Source: Frankiaceae bacterium (GTDB lineage Bacteria; Actinomycetota; Actinomycetes; BP-191). From it: a stretch of 64,000 nt of DNA. The DNA lies in the NCBI GenBank assembly GCA_035556555.1, contig DATMES010000020.1:62001-126000 (forward strand). Reading direction: 5' to 3'. The translations under genes and the position numbers were made by a program. The stretch's first letter is position 1. Every line of letters begins with the position of its first letter. Shown here one piece after another: positions 57,928 through 64,000 of the stretch. The notes beneath the pieces are model-generated. The model did not search any database. It was not told the DNA's origin and saw only the letters and a list, made by a program, of their open reading frames with translations.

Positions 57928-58972
57928 CGCGTACGGCGGCGATGACCGCGTCGACGTCGGCGTCGGACAGGTGCGGGCCGATGGGCAGCGAGAGCACCTC
58001 GGCCGCGAGGCGCTCGGCGACCGGCAGCGACCCGGCGATGCCCGCGAACGCCGCCTGCTTGTGCGGCGGCGTCGGGTAGTGGATCAGCGTCTCCACGCCG
58101 CGTTCGCGCAGCCGCGCCGCGAGGCCGTCGCGGTCGGGCGAGCGGACGACGTACAGGTGCCACGACGGCTCGGCCCCCTTCGCGACGACCGGCGTCTCGA
58201 CGACGCCGGCGAGACCCGACGTGTAGCGCGACGCGATCTCGCGACGGCGCGCGTTCCAGGCGTCGAGGTGGCGCAGCTTCACCCGCAGCACGGCGGCCTG
58301 GAGCTCGTCGAGGCGACTGTTGACGCCGGCCTCCTCGTGCACGTACTTCCGCTCGGAGCCGTAGTTCCGGAGGAGCCGGAGCCGTTGCGCGAGAGCAGGA
58401 TCCGAGGTGGTGACGGCGCCGGCGTCGCCGAGCGCGCCGAGGTTCTTGCCCGGGTAGAACGACCAGCACGCCGTCGCGCCGCCGCCGCCGACCCGGACGC
58501 CGTTCAAGGTGGCGCCGTGCGCCTGCGCGGCGTCCTCGATGACGTACACCAGCGACGCCGCGACCGGCACCGCGGTCGGCTGGCCGTACAGGTGCACGGG
58601 CAGCACCGCGCGGGTCCGCGGGGTGACGCGGTACGACGTGAGGTTGTAGGTGGCGGGATCGACCTCGGCGGGCACCGGCGTCGCCCCCGCCGCCGCGACC
58701 GCGAGCCACGTCGCCACGAACGTGTGCGACGGCACGACCACCTCGTCGCCCGCGCCGATGCCCAGCGCCCGCAGCGTGAGTGTCAGCGCGTCGAGGCCGT
58801 TGCCGACGGACACGCAGAACCGCGCGCCGACATAGGTGGCCCACTCCTCCTCGAACGCCTCCACCTCGGGCCCGAGCACGAACCATCCAGACCGCACGAC
58901 GCGCGTCGCCGCCTCGACCAGCTCCGCCTCGATCGGCGCGTGGCAGGCCTGGAGGTCGAGGAACCGGATCAC
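57917..58972 (-). CDS. DegT/DnrJ/EryC1/StrS sugar aminotransferase (3-amino sugar type)
   Basis: This 351-aa PLP enzyme has the StrS-family pattern: [71 protein letters not shown] and the PLP lysine Lys176 in [15 protein letters not shown]. The start IRFLDL and the neighbouring 3,4-ketoisomerase match FdtB/QdtB-like enzymes that aminate C3 of dTDP-3-keto-6-deoxyhexose. GTGA overlap joins the two genes. Confidence 0.9.
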   Translation of the reverse strand: MIRFLDLQACHAPIEAELVEAATRVVRSGWFVLGPEVEAFEEEWATYVGARFCVSVGNGLDALTLTLRALGIGAGDEVVVPSHTFVATWLAVAAAGATPVPAEVDPATYNLTSYRVTPRTRAVLPVHLYGQPTAVPVAASLVYVIEDAAQAHGATLNGVRVGGGGATACWSFYPGKNLGALGDAGAVTTSDPALAQRLRLLRNYGSERKYVHEEAGVNSRLDELQAAVLRVKLRHLDAWNARRREIASRYTSGLAGVVETPVVAKGAEPSWHLYVVRSPDRDGLAARLRERGVETLIHYPTPPHKQAAFAGIAGSLPVAERLAAEVLSLPIGPHLSDADVDAVIAAVRDAS

Positions 58973-59382
58973 GCCGGGGCGCTCACCGCGCGGAGGTACT
59001 CGCGGTAGTCGCGGTAGTAGTCGTCCTCCTCGTACGGGTGCGACGCCAGCACCAAGGAGACGGACCCTGACGAGAAGTTGTCGAGCTCGCGCCAGATCAT
59101 CGGCGGCAGGTAGAGGCCGTAGTACGAGCGCGAGAGGAAGAACCGGCGCTCCTGCCAGCCGTCGCGCACGATGACCTCGAACGACCCAGACGCGCTGATG
59201 ATGAACGCGTGGTTGGTCTTGTGCGCGTGCCCCGCGCGGGACTCGCCGCCGGGCACGTCGTACAGGTAGTAGACGCGGCTGATGTCGAACGGCACGTGCC
59301 GCTGCTGCTCGACGAACGTCAGGTTCCCTCGCGGGTCCGCGATCTTCGGCAGGTCGATGATCCGGCAGTCCTCGACACCCAT
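58969..59382 (-). CDS. dTDP-4-keto-6-deoxyglucose 3,4-ketoisomerase (FdtA/QdtA-like)
   Basis: This 137-aa cupin (WxcM-like) has [20 protein letters not shown], the paired His of [33 protein letters not shown] and the ending [13 protein letters not shown]. These enzymes shift the keto group from C4 to C3 before amination, giving Fuc3N or Qui3N precursors depending on the epimer; which one cannot be told here. No dTDP-glucose synthase or 4,6-dehydratase gene is in the window, so substrate must come from elsewhere. The -10 element overlaps the previous stop. Confidence 0.9.
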   Translation of the reverse strand: MGVEDCRIIDLPKIADPRGNLTFVEQQRHVPFDISRVYYLYDVPGGESRAGHAHKTNHAFIISASGSFEVIVRDGWQERRFFLSRSYYGLYLPPMIWRELDNFSSGSVSLVLASHPYEEDDYYRDYREYLRAVSAPA

Positions 59383-59388
59383 GGCGTC

Positions 59389-59394
59389 ACGCTA
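59389..59394 (-). promoter_or_regulatory. -10 element (TAGCGT) of leaderless ketoisomerase gene, overlapping the previous stop
   Basis: TAGCGT on the minus strand ends 6 nt before the ATG at 59382. Its TAG is the stop codon of the upstream glycosyltransferase. Confidence 0.5.
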
Positions 59395-60486
59395 CCCAAC
59401 GACGCTGTCGTAGACGGCCAGAAGTGACCGCATGGTCCGCTCCGGGGTCAGCTCCGCGAGGTAGTGCGCGCGCGCCGCGGCGCCCCGCGAAGGATCGGCG
59501 GACACGTGCGCCATCGCGTCGCGCAGGCCCTCGGGGGTCGGCGGCGCGAGCCAGCCGCGCTCTGCCGTCACGAGGTCCGGCAACGGCCCCACGGACGTCG
59601 CGAGCACCGGACGGCCGCGCGCGAACGCCTCCACCACGACTCGCGGGAAACCCTCGTACACAACGGAGGGGACGACGACGGCGGCGCAACGTTCCATCTC
59701 GGCGGCCACCACGTCGGCCGGCTGCGGGCCGAGGTAGCGGATGCCGGGCGGCGGCTCGAAGCGACCGGCGCCGATCACCGTGAGCGGCACCTCCGGGGAC
59801 CACGCCGAGTAGAGCAGCGGCGCGCCCTTCTCCTCGTCCAGCCGCCCGACGAACAGCAGCCCCTCGCCGGGCGGCGAGGAAGGCCCGGGGTCGGGCGTCG
59901 AGTTGGGCCGTACAACGATCCGCGACTCCGGCAGCCCCGCCTCGACGAGCTTCCGCTTGGCGAACGACGTCAGCGCGAGGTAGCGGTCGACGGAGTTCCA
60001 GGTGCCGGTGTGCAGCAGCTCGGCCGTCGTCAGCGCGAGGCTCTGCGCGCGGGATCCGCGGTAGCAGCCGTGGACGACGCCGGGCCAGCGCGTCCGGGTC
60101 GGCAGGCAGTCCTCGCAGACGCGCGCGTCGCGATAGTGCGAGCCGGCGACGCAGCCGTGCCGGTAGTTGTGCACGGTCTGGACGACGGGCACGCCGGCGC
60201 GCTTGGCGACGCGGACGACCCACGGCGAGACGAGCGGGTACGGGTTGTGCAGGTGCAGCACGTCGACGCCGTCGAGCTTCGCCGCGACCTCACGGGCGTC
60301 CACCCGCGAGTAGACCGGGCGCACCGCGAGCGCAGGCGAGAGGCCCGCGATCTCGTCGCTCGACCGCAGGTGCGTCACGACGTCCACGCCCGCCTCGCGC
60401 AGGGCGGCGACCTCCTCGTCGACGACGGCGTTCTCGCCGGAGGGGACGGCGGAGACGTAGCGGTTGTGCACGACGAGCACACGCAT
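59392..60486 (-). CDS. Family 4 glycosyltransferase
   Basis: This 364-aa GT-B protein has MRVLVVHNRYVSAVPSGENA at the start, DVLHLHNPYPLVSPW, a Cys-rich acceptor insert (HGCVAGSHYRDARVCEDCLP), VRPNSTPDPG, LLFVGRLDEEKGAPLLYSAW and the donor region PSVVYEGFPRVVVEAFARGR with the E-x7-E motif. The Cys-containing insert is typical of some capsule GT4 enzymes. Its start overlaps the previous stop (TGATG). Confidence 0.92.
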   Translation of the reverse strand: MRVLVVHNRYVSAVPSGENAVVDEEVAALREAGVDVVTHLRSSDEIAGLSPALAVRPVYSRVDAREVAAKLDGVDVLHLHNPYPLVSPWVVRVAKRAGVPVVQTVHNYRHGCVAGSHYRDARVCEDCLPTRTRWPGVVHGCYRGSRAQSLALTTAELLHTGTWNSVDRYLALTSFAKRKLVEAGLPESRIVVRPNSTPDPGPSSPPGEGLLFVGRLDEEKGAPLLYSAWSPEVPLTVIGAGRFEPPPGIRYLGPQPADVVAAEMERCAAVVVPSVVYEGFPRVVVEAFARGRPVLATSVGPLPDLVTAERGWLAPPTPEGLRDAMAHVSADPSRGAAARAHYLAELTPERTMRSLLAVYDSVVG

Positions 60487-61427
60487 CAGCCGAGCACCTT
60501 CGCCCAGTCGCGCGCGGTCGCCCCGGGGTCGGGCGATGGGCGCGGCAGCGTACGCACCCGCGCCGCCACGGCTGCCAGCGCCGCCACGTCGCCCTCGGGC
60601 ACCAGCCCTTCGTCGCCGGCCAGCTCGGCGACGGCACCCGAGTCGAAGCCGACGACCGGCAGGCCCGCGGTGACGGCGAGCGCGACGGTGCCGCTCTGCG
60701 TCGCGCCGGTGTACGGCGCCAGCAGCGCGTCGCACGACAGCAGCGTCGCCGCGAGCTCGCGGTCGGGGACGAACGACCGCGACGTACGGTCCTCCACCCG
60801 CGGCCCCGCCGGCGCTGCCCGCTTGCCGCAGACCACGACGGTCACGTCCTCCGGGAGCAGAGCCAGCAACGACGGCAGCACGTCCTCGCCCTTGTCGGGG
60901 CGGGAGTGGCCGAGGAGCAGCAGCCGCACGCCGTCGTGGGGCGCGACGGGAGCGGCGTACGACGCGAGCCAGTGCGTGTACAGCGGGTGCGCGCAGACGG
61001 CCGCCCCCGGCTCCGCCAGCGACGCGGAGTGCACGACGCGCGTAGCGGCCGCCTGCCGCAGACGGGGGGAGAGCGTGTCGCGCGGCCCGGGGTTGTGCAC
61101 GACGAGGTGCAGCCGCCGTACGCGCGCCACGAGCGACAGCACGAGCGCATCGGACCGCGACCAGGCCACCACCCACTGACCCGGCCGCGCCGCCAGCGCC
61201 AGCACCACGAGCAGCCCCCGCGCGAGCCGGAACGCCTGCGCCAGACGGGAGGAAGGCGAGTTGTACGCGAGGACGGCGAGGGTCCGTACGCCGGGCGGTC
61301 GCCACTCCGCATCCCCCGGCACCACAGCGGTCACGGCGTAGCCGGAGGCGGCGAGCTGCGCGGCCAGCTCGCGGCCGTACGGGTTCACGCCGTCGGGGTC
61401 GTAGACGACCACCCGCGACCTCGCCAC
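60486..61427 (-). CDS. Glycosyltransferase, GT-B fold
   Basis: This 313-aa protein has RVVVYDPDGVNPYGRELAAQ at the N-terminus, LHLVVHNPGPRDTLS, LLLLGHSRPDKGEDVLPSL and the donor region DALLAPYTGATQSGTVALAV followed by LPVVGFDSGAVAEL. It is a short GT4-like enzyme, or a relative, of unknown specificity. The GTG at 61427 is preferred to an ATG 12 nt upstream because TATGGT lies 7 nt before it; that upstream ATG is inside the -10. Confidence 0.8.
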   Translation of the reverse strand: MARSRVVVYDPDGVNPYGRELAAQLAASGYAVTAVVPGDAEWRPPGVRTLAVLAYNSPSSRLAQAFRLARGLLVVLALAARPGQWVVAWSRSDALVLSLVARVRRLHLVVHNPGPRDTLSPRLRQAAATRVVHSASLAEPGAAVCAHPLYTHWLASYAAPVAPHDGVRLLLLGHSRPDKGEDVLPSLLALLPEDVTVVVCGKRAAPAGPRVEDRTSRSFVPDRELAATLLSCDALLAPYTGATQSGTVALAVTAGLPVVGFDSGAVAELAGDEGLVPEGDVAALAAVAARVRTLPRPSPDPGATARDWAKVLG

Positions 61428-61433
61428 GCCTGG

Positions 61434-61439
61434 CACCAT
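61434..61439 (+). promoter_or_regulatory. Possible -10 (CACCAT) for rightward glycosyltransferase
   Basis: CACCAT ends 6 nt before the GTG at 61446 and overlaps the opposing -10 on the other strand by five bases. Confidence 0.35.
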
Positions 61440-61440
61440 A
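61435..61440 (-). promoter_or_regulatory. -10 element (TATGGT) of leftward glycosyltransferase
   Basis: TATGGT on the minus strand ends 7 nt before the GTG at 61427, within an 18-bp divergent gap. Confidence 0.45.
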
Positions 61441-61445
61441 GCCGC

Positions 61446-62570
61446 GTGTCAGACAGCCGCGCGGCAGGTCCCCGGCTCCTGTTCGTCACCAACCTGCTGA
61501 CGCACTACCGCAAGCCGCTCTACGAGGAGCTGGCCCGCCGGGTGCCGGTGCGGTACGTGTTCTTCTCGGACGGCGGCGAGTGGTACTGGCAGGGTGGGCA
61601 GGCCACGTCCGACGCGATCGAGAGCAGCCACCCCAAGGGCTTCTGGCTGGGCCGTACGCGGATCACGCCGGGCCTCGCGACCCGCGTCCTCCGAGGCGAC
61701 TACGACGTCGTGGTCACGGGCCTCGTGGGCAAGTTCGCGCTGGCGGCGTCGTACGGCGGCGCCCGCCTGCGCCGCAGGCCGGTCGTCCTCTGGGCGACGC
61801 TGTGGGCGCATCCGGGCACGGCGTTCCACCGGCGCACCGAGCGCGTCACCAACAGGCTCTACAAGAATGCCGACGCGATCGTGACGTACGGCCGCCACGT
61901 CAGCCGCCACGTGATCGAGCGCGGCGCCGACCCGAGCCGGGTGTTCGTCGCGCCGCAGGCCGTCGACCTGACCCGCTTCGCCAGGGACAGAGCGCCGTAC
62001 GACGGCCCGGTCCGGATCGGCTACGTCGGCCGGCTCGAGCCCGAGAAGGGCATCGAGGACCTCCTCGCCGCGCTGCGCGTGCTCGACGAGAGAGGCGTCG
62101 CGTACGCGCTCACCGTCGCAGGCAAGGGCAGCATCGACGTCCCAGGCGCCCGTCAGGTCCCCAACGACGAGCTGCCCAGGATCTACAACGCCCTCGACGT
62201 CGTCGTGGTCCCGAGCAGGCTGGTGCCGGAGTTCGCGGAGCCGTGGTCGCTCGCGGTCAACGAGGCCATGGGCTGCGGCGCCGCGGTCGTCGCGAGCGAC
62301 GCGGTCGGCGCCGTGCAGGACGGCCTCGTGACCGACGGCGAGACCGGCCTCGTCTTCCCGAACGGCGACGTGACAGCCCTCGCCGATGCCTTGGAGCACC
62401 TGGCGGGCGACGCGAGGCTGCGCCACGCCCTCGCCGACGCGGGGCACAACGCCGTGCAGGAGTTCACCTACGCCAGGGCGGCGCAGGCGTTCGTCGACGC
62501 GGCTCAGGCGGGGTTGAGCAACCGCGAGCGGCGGGCGTTGCGCAGGAAGCGCGCGTTGCCGACGAAGTAG
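61446..62570 (+). CDS. Family 4 glycosyltransferase
   Basis: This 374-aa GT-B protein has RLLFVTNLLTHYRKPLYEEL, VLWATLWAHPGTAFHRRTER, VAPQAVDLTRFARDR, RIGYVGRLEPEKGIEDLLAA and the donor site VPEFAEPWSLAVNEAMGCGA with the conserved Glu pair. Acceptor and donor are unknown. It is convergent with wecG-like gene and their 3' ends overlap by 67 nt. Confidence 0.92.
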   Translation: MSDSRAAGPRLLFVTNLLTHYRKPLYEELARRVPVRYVFFSDGGEWYWQGGQATSDAIESSHPKGFWLGRTRITPGLATRVLRGDYDVVVTGLVGKFALAASYGGARLRRRPVVLWATLWAHPGTAFHRRTERVTNRLYKNADAIVTYGRHVSRHVIERGADPSRVFVAPQAVDLTRFARDRAPYDGPVRIGYVGRLEPEKGIEDLLAALRVLDERGVAYALTVAGKGSIDVPGARQVPNDELPRIYNALDVVVVPSRLVPEFAEPWSLAVNEAMGCGAAVVASDAVGAVQDGLVTDGETGLVFPNGDVTALADALEHLAGDARLRHALADAGHNAVQEFTYARAAQAFVDAAQAGLSNRERRALRRKRALPTK

Positions 62571-63313
62571 CGCTTGGCCAGGCGGCGCGGCTCGCACATC
62601 AGCCGGAACGTCCACTCGAAGCCGGTGTGCTGCAGCCACTCGGGCGCGGTCTTCTTGGTGCCGGCGATGAAGTCGAACGCCGCGCCGATCGGCACGAGCG
62701 TCGTACCGAGGCGGGCCTTCATCTGCTCGACGAAGCGGTCCTGGCGCGGCGTGCCGAGGCCGACCCAGACGATCTCGGCCTCGCGGGCGCGGACGCGGGT
62801 GGCGAGCTCGTCGGCCTCGTCGGCGGTGAGGTCACGGAACGGCGGGGACTCGGCGCCGACGATCTGCGCGTCGGGGGCGATCACCCGCAGCTCGGCGACG
62901 AGCGCGTCGACGACGTCCTGGCTGCTGCCGTAGACGTAGTGGCGGATGCCGTACGCCTGCCCGCGCTTGATGGTCTCGACCATGAGGTCCGGGCCGCGGG
63001 TGGACTGCTCGAGGTCGGCGAAGCCGAGGCGGCGGCCGACCCAGGCGACGGGCTGGCCGTCGGGGAGGTTGAGGTCGCCGTCGTTGAGGAGGGCGGCGTA
63101 CTCGGGGTCGGAGGCGGCGAGGGAGAGCGTGTACGCGTTGCAGAGGTGCAGCGTGGCCGGGCGCCGGCGGAGGGCGTACTCGAACAGCCGGTTGACGGCG
63201 TCGTCGAGCGTGACGGCGTCGATCCGGACGCCGCAGCACTCGAACGAGCCCGCGGTACGGCGCTGCTCGGCGGTCTCCGGGCGTGCCGGAGCCACCGTCT
63301 CCATGACGGTCAC
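62504..63313 (-). CDS. WecG/TagA/CpsF family glycosyltransferase
   Basis: This 269-aa GT26 enzyme adds an N-acetylhexosaminuronic or N-acetylmannosamine-type sugar to a lipid-linked acceptor. LHLCNAYTLSLAASDPEYAA, LNDGDLNLPDGQPVAWVGRR, YGIRHYVYGSSQDVVDALVA and IVWVGLGTPRQDRFVEQMK are the family landmarks. The C-terminal ~45 residues (FRLMCEPRRLAKRYFVGNAR) form the membrane-association appendage. The start may be GTG 63313 or ATG 63304; a GAGGGG 10 nt before the former favours it slightly. Confidence 0.92.
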   Translation of the reverse strand: MTVMETVAPARPETAEQRRTAGSFECCGVRIDAVTLDDAVNRLFEYALRRRPATLHLCNAYTLSLAASDPEYAALLNDGDLNLPDGQPVAWVGRRLGFADLEQSTRGPDLMVETIKRGQAYGIRHYVYGSSQDVVDALVAELRVIAPDAQIVGAESPPFRDLTADEADELATRVRAREAEIVWVGLGTPRQDRFVEQMKARLGTTLVPIGAAFDFIAGTKKTAPEWLQHTGFEWTFRLMCEPRRLAKRYFVGNARFLRNARRSRLLNPA

Positions 63314-63383
63314 TTAGCTTGTTCCCCTCAGCGTCCCTAAGCCGCGTGTCCCGACGCGGCCCCCCACGACAGGTACTTCGGCC

Positions 63384-63397
63384 GGGACGTTGGTCCC
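63384..63397 (+). promoter_or_regulatory. GGGAC-GTTG-GTCCC element, copy 2 (DosR-box-like)
   Basis: Perfect half-sites GGGAC/GTCCC flank a 4-nt spacer, and the preceding ttcggcc is shared with the copy at 19353-19366. It lies about 70 nt upstream of the WecG-like start and about 215 nt upstream of the 46-aa gene. Confidence 0.5.
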
Positions 63398-63489
63398 TCT
63401 TGAGTAGTCCGTCCTGGCCTCTGTGCCTGTAGTAACGGACTAGTCCGCGGAACGTCACGCATCAAGTCGGGCTTTCCGGGAGCCGATGT

Positions 63490-63511
63490 CTAACTACAGC
63501 CCTGTAGTTAG
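63490..63511. promoter_or_regulatory. Perfect 10-bp palindrome with 2-bp spacer (operator-like)
   Basis: ctaactacag and ctgtagttag are perfect reverse complements separated by cc. The arms are A/T-rich against the GC-rich background, typical of a transcription-factor site rather than a terminator. It is about 100 nt before the 46-aa gene. Confidence 0.55.
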
Positions 63512-63612
63512 GGCCGTTCGCGCGGAGGATTCGTTCGAACGGGTGCTCTTGTGCGGCGCCGCGAGACCCGATCGATCAGGTGCAAGTTCGGACAAGTCGA
63601 AGGAGCAGGGCC

Positions 63613-63753
63613 ATGACAGGGGACCACTCCCGGGCGTACGAGTGGCTGCGTTGCGGCGTACCGCTCACGCTGCTGCTCGACCTCGCGTCGCCGGACGGTC
63701 CGGACTCGCGGGAGATCGCCAGGCACGAACGCGGGCTGCCCGCGGCGAGCTGA
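63613..63753 (+). CDS. Micro-protein (46 aa) of a conserved-looking actinobacterial type
   Basis: This frame encodes MTGDHSRAYEWLRCGVPLTL followed by LLDLASPDGPDSREIARHER and GLPAAS. AGGAG lies 7 nt before the ATG. I recall similar short proteins (W-L-R-x-G-(V/I)-P-L-T-L-L-x-D-L-A) as hypothetical proteins in other Actinomycetota, which supports it as real. No function is known. The large upstream region with an operator-like palindrome suggests tight control. Confidence 0.6.
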   Translation: MTGDHSRAYEWLRCGVPLTLLLDLASPDGPDSREIARHERGLPAAS

Positions 63754-63809
63754 ACGCCACGCCACGCCGGCTCTCGGGGAGGGTGCCGGACGGCGCGTAC
63801 GCACGACAC

Positions 63810-63848
63810 GACGAAGGGCACGGCCGCTGGGAGGCCGTGCCCTTCGTC
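63810..63848 (+). terminator. Strong terminator hairpin (16-bp perfect stem)
   Basis: gacgaagggcacggcc pairs perfectly with ggccgtgcccttcgtc around a 7-nt loop (gctggga), followed by tgtcat. It lies 57 nt after the 46-aa gene stop and should end that transcript. Confidence 0.8.
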
Positions 63849-63871
63849 TGTCATGGGAGGTGCTGCGTCGC

Positions 63872-63996
63872 GGTGGGCAGCGGCGGCGCCCCTACAACAC
63901 CGCCGCCGCCCACACGCTTCGCGCGCGGGCTCTCACCCGCTCGGTACGAGGCGTACCCACCCGGGGGTGTCCGATCCCTCGCGGGACGCCTCTTTT
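63872..63996 (+). other. Structured sequence ending in a T-run, identity unknown
   Basis: A stem gtgggc-gcggcggcg with ccgccgccgcccac (about 63878-63916) is followed by a second set of stems and by acgcctc paired with gaggcgt before ttttt near the right edge. This looks like a terminator or the end of a small RNA; no RNA family is identified and no protein frame is credible. Confidence 0.35.
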
Positions 63997-64000
63997 TCGT

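Larger units (their letters stand above)
63314..63612. other. 299-bp divergent regulatory region (wecG-like and 46-aa gene)
   Basis: No gene is visible. It contains the second GGGAC-N4-GTCCC element (63384-63397), near inverted sequences ggactagtcc at 63440-63449, a perfect 10-bp palindrome pair at 63490-63511, and AGGAG just before the 46-aa gene. Confidence 0.6.

Noticed and set aside
1-64000. tRNA, rRNA, CRISPR arrays, insertion sequences or prophage genes
   Set aside because: No recognisable tRNA or rRNA segment, no regularly spaced direct repeats, and no transposase, integrase or phage structural protein was seen in any frame.

Overview
The window is very GC-rich chromosomal DNA from a member of the Actinomycetota. 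The evidence is a mycothiol synthase (mshD) next to a glnR-type nitrogen regulator, an F420-type luciferase-like oxidoreductase, an SseC/DUF1416 sulfur operon, a DUF2993 (LmeA-like) protein, many GTG starts, ATGA/GTGA gene overlaps, and many genes that look leaderless (a (T/C)AnnnT hexamer 6-7 nt before the start codon). No rRNA, tRNA, CRISPR array, transposase or phage gene was seen. I cannot name the genus.

Region 1 (1-7.3 kb): the 3' end of a cut-off gene; a leftward set F420-type oxidoreductase, hemerythrin and NarL/DevR-like response regulator with Glu at the phospho-acceptor position; a secreted subtilase; and a DUF47-Pit phosphate uptake operon with a small membrane protein. Region 2 (7.4-15.2 kb): a leftward mshD-glycosyltransferase-methyltransferase operon behind glnR, then a rightward hydrolase, membrane protein, DUF2993 protein, ECF sigma factor with an overlapping membrane partner, and a membrane-anchored thioredoxin. 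Region 3 (15.2-24.5 kb): a HicB-HicA pair; a sulfur operon headed by a 25-codon cysteine-type leader peptide (DUF4395, sulfurtransferase, SseC); a DsrE protein and second subtilase; a WxL-like plus DUF916-like surface pair; a PIG-L deacetylase; a 34-aa membrane protein; an orphan RiPP-like precursor; an acyl-CoA dehydrogenase and a secreted protein. Region 4 (24.5-29.3 kb): a CHASE-PAS-GGDEF-EAL protein and an NlpC/P60 hydrolase with long coiled coil.

Region 5 (29.4-63.3 kb) is a large cell-surface polysaccharide locus. It holds an LPxTG-like protein, DUF4012, GDP-fucose synthesis (gmd, fcl), an initiating sugar-phosphate transferase, about ten glycosyltransferases, a multi-TM protein, an O-antigen ligase/polymerase-like protein, a Wzz/BY-kinase, a WbsX-family protein, ABC exporter wzm/wzt, a second DrrAB-like exporter, a GNAT, a TylF-like methyltransferase, a FemAB-like protein, a 3,4-ketoisomerase plus DegT aminotransferase (3-amino-3,6-dideoxyhexose branch) and a WecG/TagA transferase. 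Inside it sit two unrecognised secreted proteins of less GC-biased codon use and a two-gene set that looks toxin-antitoxin-like. The right end holds a conserved-looking micro-ORF behind a perfect 10-bp operator-like palindrome, and terminators.

The strongest points for follow-up are the cysteine leader peptide; a shared GGG(A/G)C-N4-GTCCC element (DosR-box-like) upstream of 19431 and around 63390, in a window that also encodes a DevR-like regulator with Glu in place of the phospho-Asp; a 157-nt inverted repeat that buries the wzt start codon; -10 elements built from the stop codon of the previous gene; overlapping divergent promoters at 61434-61440; and the orphan RiPP-like precursor.
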